NCBI RefSeq assembly: GCF_000244895.1
Contig: NZ_CM001441.1
Location: 4,306,198 to 4,370,197 of the forward strand
Source of the DNA: Desulfosporosinus youngiae DSM 17734
GTDB taxonomy: Bacteria > Bacillota > Desulfitobacteriia > Desulfitobacteriales > Desulfitobacteriaceae
Length of the DNA stretch: 64,000 nt
Direction: 5' to 3'
The number at the start of each line of letters is the position of its first letter. Position 1 is the stretch's first letter. The notes below the pieces were generated by a model. It had not been told where the DNA came from and made no database searches. It was given only the letters and a program-made list of their open reading frames with translations. Below are positions 32,983 to 41,731 of the stretch, one piece after another. The translations under genes and the position numbers were made by a program.

Positions 32983-33863
32983 TGCCCACCCTCCTTTGAA
33001 CCTGTAAGTAAGCGCAGTGCCTCTTCAAATAAGACTTGAGCAAGATAACGTCTGTATTCCGCAGACGCTCTGAGATCTGAGATTGGTGAAATTTCGTTTT
33101 GCACGATCTTACCGGCCTCTTTGATCACTTTCTCATCAAGCCTTTGACCCTTGAGAAACTCTTCAGCCTTATTTAGACGAACAGGCGTTGGAGCAATTGA
33201 TCCCAACGCTATACGAGCCTCTAAGCACGCAACCGTATTCTCATCAAGTTCGAAGCTAACGGCCAGATTGACGAGGGAGATTGCTAAGGCCTTACGCAGA
33301 CCTGACTTTAAAAAGATCGATCGCCGGTTAGGGTTAATATTAATACTAACCTTTTCAATCAGCTCATTAGAACGAAGGTCGGTTTTACCCACTCCTAAGA
33401 AAAAGTCCGTTAAATTTAATTGCCGTTCCTTCACCAGACCGGAAGAATCCGCCGCGCTGACAAGGGTCAGAACAGCATCATGGACTAACAGCGGAGGAGC
33501 ACAATCAGCGGCGGGGGAAGCACTCTGCAAATTCCCCCCCAATGTTCCCCGGTTTCGTATTTGCGGACTCCCTACAGCCCTTGCCCCCATACTCAGTGCC
33601 GAGCAATAGGTTTTAATAAGAGGATGCGCTTCAAGTTGAGAATGAGTCACCAGGGAACCAATTTCCAAGACCTGGCCCTTCAGTTGAATACTTTTCCAGG
33701 CTTCGAGCCTCGATAAATCGATCAAACCCTCCGGGGCAATTTTTCCCTTACCCAGGTCCACCAAAACATTCGTTCCTCCGGCAATCGGCAGATACTTCCC
33801 GGGTAAGCTTAAAGCTTGGAGTGCCTGAACGGGGGTCTCGGGAGAAAGGGCTTTAATACTCAT
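32958..33863 (-). CDS. xdhB: xanthine dehydrogenase-type FAD-binding subunit
   Basis: A 301-residue flavoprotein of the CoxM/XdhB family. The FAD pyrophosphate-binding motif is PIAGGTNVLVD, and QIRNRGTLGGNLQSASPAAD is the second FAD motif. The C-terminal CO_dehydrogenase_flavoprotein domain follows. It accepts electrons from the iron-sulfur subunit and passes them to NAD or another acceptor. It is separated from the matching molybdenum subunit (39605) by the transporter genes. Confidence 0.92.
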   Translation of the reverse strand: MSIKALSPETPVQALQALSLPGKYLPIAGGTNVLVDLGKGKIAPEGLIDLSRLEAWKSIQLKGQVLEIGSLVTHSQLEAHPLIKTYCSALSMGARAVGSPQIRNRGTLGGNLQSASPAADCAPPLLVHDAVLTLVSAADSSGLVKERQLNLTDFFLGVGKTDLRSNELIEKVSININPNRRSIFLKSGLRKALAISLVNLAVSFELDENTVACLEARIALGSIAPTPVRLNKAEEFLKGQRLDEKVIKEAGKIVQNEISPISDLRASAEYRRYLAQVLFEEALRLLTGSKEGGQWQLKQFD

Positions 33864-33986
33864 AATACATTCCTCGATTACTGTTCTTTTTTATATCATT
33901 TCTTTATAGGTTTTTTTTTTTAGGTTATATCTTAGTTATTCGGGATTTATTTCTGATTTCGTTTCTTAGCCGTGTTTTTATAAAAC

Positions 33987-34442
33987 TCATTGCTTAAGCT
34001 TCCTGAACTTCTCAATATAACTTCCATCAGCGATTTCCCGAAAGGCGTCCATATAATACTGCTGCTCACGATAATACAGCTTAACTCTCATCTTTTCACC
34101 GGGCAAACGTGAGGCGACAGTAAAGACAGCTTCTCCCGACCGCTTCCCTTCATCTAACGTGAGGTTATCCAGGTAAATGTAAAGTGGTGTGAGATAAGGA
34201 TAGGATCGTTCATGAGCAAAATTCTTAACAAACTCCTCCCTGCCTGACAGCCCTTGGATTTCAGGCAGAAGATAAGAATATAGTTCCCCCGGATTATTTT
34301 CGTTGATGGCTTGGGCAAACCGGTTAGCTTGCAGTTCTGCTTGTACTTGACCCGGAGCATTCGAGCTCACTGTGCCGAGGAAAAGCAGTACAGCGATCAT
34401 TACAACTCCGCCGATTCGAAGTCCGCACTTTAAGCTCCTCAT
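33987..34442 (-). CDS. hypothetical exported protein inside purine operon
   Basis: A 151-residue protein with an N-terminal hydrophobic segment (GGVVMIAVLLFLGTV) and no lipobox, probably a signal peptide or anchor. The rest (RFAQAINENNPGELYSYLLP, ... REEFVKNFAHERSYPYLTPL) is an alpha/beta domain that resembles NTF2-like/DUF4878-type extracellular proteins in pattern, though I cannot name a family with confidence. It lies between a repeat-rich gap and the FAD subunit gene, in operon orientation. The role is unknown; it could be a chance arrival with the repeats. Confidence 0.65.
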   Translation of the reverse strand: MRSLKCGLRIGGVVMIAVLLFLGTVSSNAPGQVQAELQANRFAQAINENNPGELYSYLLPEIQGLSGREEFVKNFAHERSYPYLTPLYIYLDNLTLDEGKRSGEAVFTVASRLPGEKMRVKLYYREQQYYMDAFREIADGSYIEKFRKLKQ

Positions 34443-34511
34443 TTTTTCAACCTCTTTTTACGTCTTAATGACCAATGTTTTTAAGCATTTTGTAATTATC
34501 AAACTGTTAGG

Positions 34512-34932
34512 TTTTTCATCCTTCTGCTGGTGCCGCACCAGCGGCATGGAGATCTAACCGAGAAAAGACTCCGAAGAAACCCTAAAGATTTGCAGAAGAA
34601 CCCCCTGACCTGCAAGCCAGGGCAGCTTCCGCCCACAGAAGTGAACCCATTGCATGGAGAGGCGGTAAAAGCCCACAAGACGGTGCGGGGATACGGAGCC
34701 ACGGGTTCACATCAGGTATTACCCGGAGGTTTGGCGAAGTCCCGCACCGGCGAGTGGGCCAGCCTCGGAATGCTGCGGTAAGCGGATGTGGGCGAAGCTG
34801 CCCGACCCAAAGGACCTATTTTCATCCTCTGCTGGTGCCGCCTTAGCGGCATGGGCGACTACTCTGAAAAAAGGAACCCAAAAGCTCCAAAACAATCTGA
34901 AGAATCCCCTGACCCGCGCGACCCCATTTTCA
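34512..34932. repeat. repeat cluster: direct repeats flanking a 184-bp inverted-repeat insert
   Basis: Two related units of about 100 bases, 34512-34615 and 34818-34930, each start TTTTCATCC, then TCTGCTGGTGCCGC and GCGGCATGG, and end in a GAA-rich segment followed by CCCCTGACC. Between them, 34620-34803 is bounded by inverted ends GGGCAGCTTCCGCCCACA and TGTGGGCGAAGCTGCCC and contains further pairings (GTGAACCC/GGGTTCAC, GGTGCGGG/CCCGCACC) whose order implies a pseudoknot-like fold. A related copy is at 44365. No coding frame makes sense here. It separates the importer genes from the rest of the purine operon. Confidence 0.65.
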
Positions 34933-35871
34933 CCGTTCCGACCGCGAATAAGGCAACGTATAAGCCGCCGGAAATTCCGCCTTCTTAGAAACACTCAACA
35001 AGACCAGAATAGTCAACGCATAAGGCAAGGCCAGGAGAAACTGATGCGGAATAGGAACCCCAATGGCCTGAAGCCTCATTTGCAGGGCACTTGCCCCTCC
35101 GAAGAGAAGCGCCGCACCCAAAGCTCTATAAGGATTCCAGCGGGCAAAAATGACCACAGCCACGGCAATAAACCCCCGGCCGGCAACCATCCCGTCGATA
35201 AAGGTATTCATAAAGCCGATGGAAAGGAAGGCTCCTCCCAGGCCCGCAAAAGCACCGCCGATCATCACGCAAAGGTAGCGGACTAAGGCGACATTAATTC
35301 CTTTGGAATCTGCGGCCCGGGGATTTTCCCCAACCGCGCGGACTTGAAGCCCGAAGCGGGTTTTCTCCAGCACGAAGGCCGTAAAAACGACGAGAATGAG
35401 GGTGAGATAGATCATAGCATTGTGATTAAAAAGCACCGGCCCGAGGAAAGGGATATCTGAAAGCAAAGGAATTTCAAGGGGAGCAAAGGATTCAATCTGA
35501 GGAGGGAGTTTTTGAATCCCAAACATCTCCCGAAACAAAAACGTGGATAATCCTGTCCCTAATATGGTAATGGCCGTCCCGGCAATGACCTGGTTGGCCT
35601 TGACCGTAATACTTAAAAAACCCATGATCAGAGAGAACAGGATTCCTGTGATCACCGCAGCTAATAGTCCTACCCATAAGTTCTGGGTAAAAAAGGTTCC
35701 CGCAAAACCGGCCAGGGCACCCATGAGCATAATACCTTCAAGCCCCAGATTAAGAATTCCCGAGCGCTGGGTAAAGATTTCCCCCAAGGCCGGCAAGAGA
35801 ATCGGCATACTCATTCTAATGGCTCCCGCGAGCAGACTGACGAACCCCACTGTTAAAATGTCTGTTTGCAA
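34930..35871 (-). CDS. nucleoside/purine ABC permease, second subunit (YufQ/NupQ-like)
   Basis: A 313-residue BPD_transp_2 permease. Family marks are ALGEIFTQRSGILNLGLEGI near the N-terminus and RAVGENPRAADSKGINVALV in the middle, with GGAFAGLGGAFLSIG after. About nine helices. With the permease at 35816 it makes the channel of a BMP-dependent nucleoside or purine importer. The stop codon lies right at the edge of the adjacent repeat, so the last residues (YTLPYSRSER) may have been altered by repeat insertion. It overlaps the upstream permease gene by 56 bases. Confidence 0.88.
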   Translation of the reverse strand: MQTDILTVGFVSLLAGAIRMSMPILLPALGEIFTQRSGILNLGLEGIMLMGALAGFAGTFFTQNLWVGLLAAVITGILFSLIMGFLSITVKANQVIAGTAITILGTGLSTFLFREMFGIQKLPPQIESFAPLEIPLLSDIPFLGPVLFNHNAMIYLTLILVVFTAFVLEKTRFGLQVRAVGENPRAADSKGINVALVRYLCVMIGGAFAGLGGAFLSIGFMNTFIDGMVAGRGFIAVAVVIFARWNPYRALGAALLFGGASALQMRLQAIGVPIPHQFLLALPYALTILVLLSVSKKAEFPAAYTLPYSRSER

Positions 35872-36907
35872 CGTTATCCCTCCATTGGGCGTATACCACC
35901 CGGCTTATTACGAAGACAATGACCAAACCCTGAATGACAGTTATTAATGAGAACGGTATTCCTGCCATGAGCTGCATGGTGTTCCCCCCCACCATTAAGG
36001 CGGCAAAGAAAAAGGAGGAGACGGCTATTCCCAAAGGATTCAGATTTCCGAGCAGGGCGATGACAATGGCCAGGTTTCCATAGCCTGAGGAGATATTATC
36101 CAAGAGACGGTATTGAACCCCTACCACTTCTCCCCAGCCGGCCACTCCGCAAAGTCCTGCCGAGATGACCATGGTCAGGATAATTGTTTTAGAAACGTCG
36201 ATCCCGCAGTATTTGGCGCACTCCTTGTTTTCTCCCACCAGCTCAATCCGGAAGCCTAAGCTGGAACGCCAGAATAAATAACCTAAAAGAACAATGATCA
36301 GGGCGACAACGATTCCCATATGGAGACGTGTTCCGCTCAGAATAACCGGCAAATGATACTGCTGGGCGAGCAAAGGGGTTTGGGGAAAACCATGTCCGTC
36401 GGGATCGATCATCGGATAACGAATCAGCCAGCTTAACAGATAACCTGCAATGTAGTTCAGCATCAGGGTTGTAATAACTTCATTAGCGTTAAATTTTGCC
36501 CTCAGATATCCGGCCAATCCACCCCAAAGCGCCCCTCCGAGAAAGGCCGCCAAAAAAGAGAGGGGCAAGACTATAAACCCGGGTAAATTCAGGTTTAAAG
36601 CGACGAAGGCCGCAAAGATTGCGCCAAGGGTAAACTGCCCATCCCCTCCGATATTCCAGACCTGGCTTTTAAAGGCAATCGAGATTCCTAAAGCCATCAC
36701 CATCAGCGGGGCTGTTCTAATGAGCACTTCCGCTATGCGGCTCGGGGAGCCAAAGGCGCTGGTGAGTAAGGTAGAGAACGCTTCGAGGGGATGATGATCT
36801 GAAACCAGGAGCAATAGGGCACTAACCCCAAAGGCCAGGGCTATGGTGACAACCGCAGGCAGGACACTGTGGCAAAACCCTTTGACAATACCGTTTTCCT
36901 TTAACAT
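35816..36907 (-). CDS. nucleoside/purine ABC permease, first subunit (YufP/NupP-like)
   Basis: A 363-residue BPD_transp_2 permease with about ten helices. It has the motif FKSQVWNIGGDGQFTLGAIF and AKFNANEVITTLMLNYIAGY, followed by ELVGENKECAKYCGIDVSKT, all typical of the BMP-family permease. The C-terminal tail is hydrophilic. It overlaps the ATPase gene by seven bases. Confidence 0.9.
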   Translation of the reverse strand: MLKENGIVKGFCHSVLPAVVTIALAFGVSALLLLVSDHHPLEAFSTLLTSAFGSPSRIAEVLIRTAPLMVMALGISIAFKSQVWNIGGDGQFTLGAIFAAFVALNLNLPGFIVLPLSFLAAFLGGALWGGLAGYLRAKFNANEVITTLMLNYIAGYLLSWLIRYPMIDPDGHGFPQTPLLAQQYHLPVILSGTRLHMGIVVALIIVLLGYLFWRSSLGFRIELVGENKECAKYCGIDVSKTIILTMVISAGLCGVAGWGEVVGVQYRLLDNISSGYGNLAIVIALLGNLNPLGIAVSSFFFAALMVGGNTMQLMAGIPFSLITVIQGLVIVFVISRVVYAQWRDNVANRHFNSGVRQSARGSH

Positions 36908-38427
36908 ACTTTCACCTCTTCCGTCCTTACCCCGGCCATAAGCAGACCGATTTGCTCCACACCGGCCTGCCGGTCAAGGATGCCCATAATCTGTCCCTCG
37001 TACATCACGGCAATCCGATCGGACAGCTGCAGGATTTCCTCTAAATCCGCTGAAATCAGCAATACCCCCGCACCTTTGCCTGATTCCTCAAGGAGCTTTT
37101 GACGAACATACTCGGTTGCTCCGATATCTAACCCCCGGGTGGGTTGATTGGCAATGATAATCTCAGGCTTAGAACTTAATTCACGGGCCAAGATAACCTT
37201 TTGTTGATTCCCGCCGGAAAGATCCTTAACTTTCATATGGACACCATTCGCTTTGATGGCATACTCCTCCATGAGCCTTTCGGCATTCTTCTTAATGGCC
37301 CTGAAATTGAGCAGGCCCCGGCGGGAAAAACCGCCTTGCTTAAAGTCTTTGATGATTAAGTTCCTGGCGATACTCATATTCATGGCTAAGCCCGTCTTGT
37401 GGCGGTCTTCGGGAATATGAGCGATTCCTTCCTTAATAAAGGTTTGGGGGCTGGAACCCTTGAGTTCTTTGCCCCTTAAGAGGATTTCTCCCGAGGTCGC
37501 CGGCCTTAATCCGGTCAGGACTTCACAGAGTTCTTTCTGTCCATTGCCATCGACCCCGGCAAAGCCTAAGATTTCGCCGGCGCTTACGGAAAAGGAAACC
37601 CCTTTCAGGGCAGGAAGACCTTTATCATTTTGAGTACCTAACTGGTTGACCGTTAACTTGGCTGCCCCTGTTTTCGCGGCTTCGTGTTTAAAGTTAAATA
37701 AAACATCCCGGCCCACCATCATACTCGTAAGGTCACCCTTGGTGGTCTCAGGAGTGACCTTAGTCTGACCGGCGAGGCGTCCGTCACGTAAAACCGTGAC
37801 CTCATCGACGATAGCCAGGATTTCCTCCAATTTATGGCTAATCAGAATAACGGACTTTCCGTCGTTCCGCATCATTCTCAATATTTCAAATAACTCCCGG
37901 GCTTCATTGGGGGTTAATACTGCCGTAGGCTCATCCAGAATCAGTATTTCTGCCCCGCGATAAAGAGCGGAGAGAATCTCAACCCTTTGTTGTTCACCGA
38001 CTGAAAGCTGCCAAATCTTCGCTTTCGGTTCTACATTTAAATTAAAGCGTTGGGAAAGAGCAAGCAGCTCTTGCTCCACCCGGTTCGTATCAAGCAGCGG
38101 CCCCCGCTTCGAAGGAAGCCCCAGCATAATGTTCTCTACAACCGTCATTGGGCGTACAAGCATAAAATGCTGATGAACCATACCAACCCCCAGGCTCATC
38201 GCTTTTTGAGGACTATCGATTTTAACCTCCCGGCCATTAATCAGGATTTTGCCGCTTTCCGGCTGGTAAAGGCCATAAAGGCAATTCATAAGTGTGGTTT
38301 TTCCGGCACCATTTTCGCCAAGCAGTCCATGGATTGAACTTCTTCTCAACTGAAATTTAACGCTGTCATTAGCGGCTATCTTTTTGAAGACTTTGGTAAT
38401 GTCTTGCATCTCAACGGCTAAATCCAT
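36901..38427 (-). CDS. nucleoside/purine ABC ATPase with two ATPase domains (YufO/NupO-like)
   Basis: A 508-residue double ATPase of the sugar/nucleoside type. Domain 1 has Walker A GENGAGKTT, signature LSVGEQQRVEI and Walker B ILILDEPTAVL. Domain 2 has a degenerate Walker A (GVDGNGQKE), signature LSGGNQQKVIL and IIANQPTRGLD. The degenerate second site is normal for this family. It energises the BMP-dependent importer. Confidence 0.92.
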   Translation of the reverse strand: MDLAVEMQDITKVFKKIAANDSVKFQLRRSSIHGLLGENGAGKTTLMNCLYGLYQPESGKILINGREVKIDSPQKAMSLGVGMVHQHFMLVRPMTVVENIMLGLPSKRGPLLDTNRVEQELLALSQRFNLNVEPKAKIWQLSVGEQQRVEILSALYRGAEILILDEPTAVLTPNEARELFEILRMMRNDGKSVILISHKLEEILAIVDEVTVLRDGRLAGQTKVTPETTKGDLTSMMVGRDVLFNFKHEAAKTGAAKLTVNQLGTQNDKGLPALKGVSFSVSAGEILGFAGVDGNGQKELCEVLTGLRPATSGEILLRGKELKGSSPQTFIKEGIAHIPEDRHKTGLAMNMSIARNLIIKDFKQGGFSRRGLLNFRAIKKNAERLMEEYAIKANGVHMKVKDLSGGNQQKVILARELSSKPEIIIANQPTRGLDIGATEYVRQKLLEESGKGAGVLLISADLEEILQLSDRIAVMYEGQIMGILDRQAGVEQIGLLMAGVRTEEVKVC

Positions 38428-38480
38428 CTGCTCCTACCCCCTCATGTAGACGAGCGGGGCCTGCAGGCCCCGCGGGAGAA

Positions 38481-39521
38481 CTACTTTTCGAATTTGGGCA
38501 TTTCAATTTTGTTATCGACAAACTCCTTCTTGACAGCTTCAAGTTTTGCTTTAACCTCGGCAGGAACCTGGCTATCCAGACTATGGAAGGGTGCAACCGT
38601 AACTCCGCCATTAGCGACGGTCAACATGTACTTTTTATCCGTTCTGTTCAGAAAGTTATCCCCTAAGATATCATCGATCATCTGCTTAATGACAGGTGTC
38701 CAGTTGTAGACAATTCCTGATAAGACATAATCGGGCACTAAAACGTTTTGATCGGCTACATTGCCTAAGACGAACTTCTTCTTTTCTTTAGCCGCATCAA
38801 CGGCTCCCAGCCCGATGCCATCCCCTGAATGCCAGATGACATCTGCACCTGCATCGTACATTGACATGGCGCCTTCTTTAGCCTTGGCAGCATCACGCCA
38901 GTCACCCGTGTAGAGTTCCTGGATCTGAACCTCAGGATTAACCTTTTTCGCAGCAAATTTGAAGGCCTCATGTCCGCGATAGATTTCCACAGCGTCAGCG
39001 CCGCCTACCACCCCAAGCTTGTTGGTCTTGGTCATGAGTCCGGCGAGGGTTCCCATGAGATAGCCCCCGTCTTCCAGCTGAATATCATAAAGACAAGTAT
39101 TGGCAGCGGTTTTATAGCCCGTTCCTAAGGCAAACTTGGTATTGGGAAACTCCGCGGCGACTTTGATCAGAGGTTCCTGGAATTGAAATCCATGGCCGAT
39201 AATCAGATCAAAACCCTGAGTTGCGAAATCACGTAAAGCAGGTTCAATATTAGCAACTTCATAAACATTTTCTGAGTAGGTTACCTGAATTTTTCCGGCA
39301 TAGTCTTGCTCTAAAGCCTTCATTCCTTCATACATCGCTTGGTTCCAGGAAACGTCATCCACCTTGCCGGGGAGAATTAAAGCAACCTTTAAAGGTTTAG
39401 CCCCGGAATCTTTGGCATCATCCCCTGAGTTTGAAGCAGGAGCCGACGAGCCCCCGCACCCGGTCACCAATAAACTGATCACCAACATAACCATACATAA
39501 CAAACTGAGTTTCTTTTTCAT
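38481..39521 (-). CDS. BMP-family nucleoside-binding lipoprotein (PnrA/BmpA type)
   Basis: A 346-residue lipoprotein with signal LSLLCMVMLVISLLVTGC (lipobox LVTGC). The BMP domain is recognised from KVALILPGKVDDVSWNQAMY, GFDLIIGHGFQFQEPLIKVA and GGYLMGTLAGLMTK. PnrA-type proteins bind purine nucleosides with high affinity, which fits the adenine deaminase and xanthine dehydrogenase genes around it. It lies 83 bases after the molybdenum subunit gene. Confidence 0.9.
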   Translation of the reverse strand: MKKKLSLLCMVMLVISLLVTGCGGSSAPASNSGDDAKDSGAKPLKVALILPGKVDDVSWNQAMYEGMKALEQDYAGKIQVTYSENVYEVANIEPALRDFATQGFDLIIGHGFQFQEPLIKVAAEFPNTKFALGTGYKTAANTCLYDIQLEDGGYLMGTLAGLMTKTNKLGVVGGADAVEIYRGHEAFKFAAKKVNPEVQIQELYTGDWRDAAKAKEGAMSMYDAGADVIWHSGDGIGLGAVDAAKEKKKFVLGNVADQNVLVPDYVLSGIVYNWTPVIKQMIDDILGDNFLNRTDKKYMLTVANGGVTVAPFHSLDSQVPAEVKAKLEAVKKEFVDNKIEMPKFEK

Positions 39522-39604
39522 TTGATCTTCTCTCCTCCAGATTTCAGATTGGATTGTTTGACCTTTGATGTCGATACTTTATCCCTGCTGACTCAGATCC
39601 CCCC

Positions 39605-41725
39605 TCAATCACTCCCTTTAGCTTTTATTAAATGCTTCACAAGTTTCTCCCGAGAAATAGGAAGCTCGGAAACGGAACATTGCAGGACATCACTCACTGC
39701 AGCGGTAATCGCCGGCGAAATCACAACCGTGCCCACCTCGGCGGCTCCTTTCAGTCCCATGGGACCTGATTCCTCATATTCGGTGACATTAACCGCGGTC
39801 ATGGCCGGGGAATCTAAACTGGTAGGAATTAAATAGGTTGACAGACTTGTATTCCGGGGAATCCCCCGGTTAAATTCCAGATGCTCGCTTAAGGCGTAGC
39901 CAACCCCCATAACGATGCCCCCCTGGATTTGTCCCTCTAGGGCAGTGGGGTTAATCACTCTCCCGGCCTCAGTCACGGCAAAGACATCGAGCAGTTCGAT
40001 TTCACCGGTTTTTTGTACTCGTACCTTAGCGGCTTGAGCAATAAAGGTATACATGCTGTGGGGTAAGCCAATCCCCAGGTCCGATTTTCTGACTTCCGGA
40101 AAAACGGCTTCCCCAACACCTTTGGGATACGGGACACCGGATTTCCGCTGCCGTTTCAAATCCTCGATGGCCTGAAGCAGGGCATTGCCACAGATATACG
40201 ATGTTCGGGAGGCGGCCGTTGAACCACATTCATAGGTCCGCGCCGTATCCCCCATCACAATGTTTATCCGCTCCGGAGTCACCTGGAGGGCCTCGGCCGC
40301 CAACTGGACAAAGAGCGTACTGCTTCCTTGGCCGATCTCGACAGTGCCAATCTTTAACTGATAGGTACCATCGGCTAAGCTTTCAATTTCCACTTTGGCC
40401 TGATCCCTGATTCCCTTCCCCATGCCACAGCTTAGATAGCCGGCGGCCATTCCGTAGCCAATAGCAGGGTCTGTGTTGCGGCTGCGTTCCTGCCAAAGTG
40501 AAGAATTCTCTAATAATCCCAGGGCCTCTTTGAGCCCCACCGTATGCTCCATGGTATGGCCAAGACTCCCCTCGGCCCCTTTATATAAGGCATTGCGGGA
40601 TCTCAGCTGAACCGGATCGATCTTCAGAAGCTTGGCGGCCCTATTTAAGAGGGTTTCCATGGCAAAAGCGGTCTGCGGAGCGCCAAACCCCCGCATCGCA
40701 CTGGCAGGGGGTTTATTGGTATAACAGAGATAACCCTCCAGTGAAACATGATCTATAACATAAGGTCCGGCGGCATGTTCGATTCCCAAGCCAAGAACGG
40801 CCGGCCCTAAGGCCGCATAAGCGCCCGTATCATAGTGGATGACACCCTGATAAGCGGTAATCCGTCCGGAGGGTTCAAAACCCACCTTGACTTGAATCCT
40901 GGCGGCATGACGCTTATAGGTCGTTGCTAAGGATTCTTCCCGGGTAAACACTAATTTTGCAGGTCTGCCTGTCTTCAGGGTCACTAAGGCTAAATAAAGC
41001 TGTACCGTAATTCCGTCCTTACCCCCGAAGCCTCCTCCGATGGTTGCGGCATGGACCCGAATCAGCTCCAGGGGAATCCCCAAACAGCGCGAAATTTCCT
41101 CCCGGTCATAAAAAGGATTCTGAGTACCGGCGATGAGGTTTAACACCCCTGCCTCATCAAGAAAAGACACCCCTGCCTCCCGCTCAAGATAAAGGTGATC
41201 GACCACCGGAACCCGGAACTCATCTTCAAGCACAAGAAAACTATCCTTCAGGGCTTGTTCAGGCTTTCCCTTGGCAAAGGGAATATGTAATAAGAGGTTG
41301 CCCCCTTCATGAAGGGCAGGACTATTCTCCCTTAGAGCTGTGACCGGATCTGCGATCACCGGCAGGGGGTCGTAAAACACTTTAATCAAGCCGGCATACC
41401 GGCGGGCCTTTTCCGGAGTATCGGCGGCAATCAGGGCCAGGGGTTCACCATAATAGCGCACTTTTTCCCTGGCAAACACCGGCTGGTCTTTCAGGATGCT
41501 TCCGAAACTATTTTCTAAGACATCCTTTGCCGTAAAGCAATAAACCCCTTCAACTCCCCGGCAGGGCGTTGTATCCAGGGCCAGAATGTCAGCATGAGGT
41601 TCCGCTGAGCGAACCAGTTGCAGGTATAACATGCCGGGCAAGGAATAATCACTGGGGTAGCGGGCTTGTCCGGTAACCTTGGCAGCCCCATCAATTCGAG
41701 GCAGGGAGCTTCCCACAATGTTCAA
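39605..41725 (-). CDS. xdhA: xanthine dehydrogenase-type molybdenum subunit
   Basis: A 706-residue molybdopterin-binding subunit of the xanthine dehydrogenase/CoxL family. Key parts are SSLPRIDGAAKVTGQARYPS at the start, GGGFGGKDG at the cofactor site, MGDTARTYECGSTAASRT, and near the end KGAAEVGT, which holds the conserved active-site Glu position. It hydroxylates hypoxanthine to xanthine and xanthine to urate, or a related purine; substrate choice cannot be read with certainty. It is slightly shorter than most relatives (about 750-800) but no domain appears missing. It lies six bases after the deaminase gene. Confidence 0.9.
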   Translation of the reverse strand: MNIVGSSLPRIDGAAKVTGQARYPSDYSLPGMLYLQLVRSAEPHADILALDTTPCRGVEGVYCFTAKDVLENSFGSILKDQPVFAREKVRYYGEPLALIAADTPEKARRYAGLIKVFYDPLPVIADPVTALRENSPALHEGGNLLLHIPFAKGKPEQALKDSFLVLEDEFRVPVVDHLYLEREAGVSFLDEAGVLNLIAGTQNPFYDREEISRCLGIPLELIRVHAATIGGGFGGKDGITVQLYLALVTLKTGRPAKLVFTREESLATTYKRHAARIQVKVGFEPSGRITAYQGVIHYDTGAYAALGPAVLGLGIEHAAGPYVIDHVSLEGYLCYTNKPPASAMRGFGAPQTAFAMETLLNRAAKLLKIDPVQLRSRNALYKGAEGSLGHTMEHTVGLKEALGLLENSSLWQERSRNTDPAIGYGMAAGYLSCGMGKGIRDQAKVEIESLADGTYQLKIGTVEIGQGSSTLFVQLAAEALQVTPERINIVMGDTARTYECGSTAASRTSYICGNALLQAIEDLKRQRKSGVPYPKGVGEAVFPEVRKSDLGIGLPHSMYTFIAQAAKVRVQKTGEIELLDVFAVTEAGRVINPTALEGQIQGGIVMGVGYALSEHLEFNRGIPRNTSLSTYLIPTSLDSPAMTAVNVTEYEESGPMGLKGAAEVGTVVISPAITAAVSDVLQCSVSELPISREKLVKHLIKAKGSD

Positions 41726-41731
41726 CGATTT

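Noticed and set aside
34600..34810. possible cobalamin riboswitch in the structured insert
   Set aside because: The B12 box and conserved core of that riboswitch are absent; the ends are simple inverted repeats and related copies flank it.
34786..35286. 166-residue plus-strand frame antisense to the nucleoside permease gene
   Set aside because: It is an artefact of the repeat region and the permease's opposite strand, with a low-complexity basic composition.
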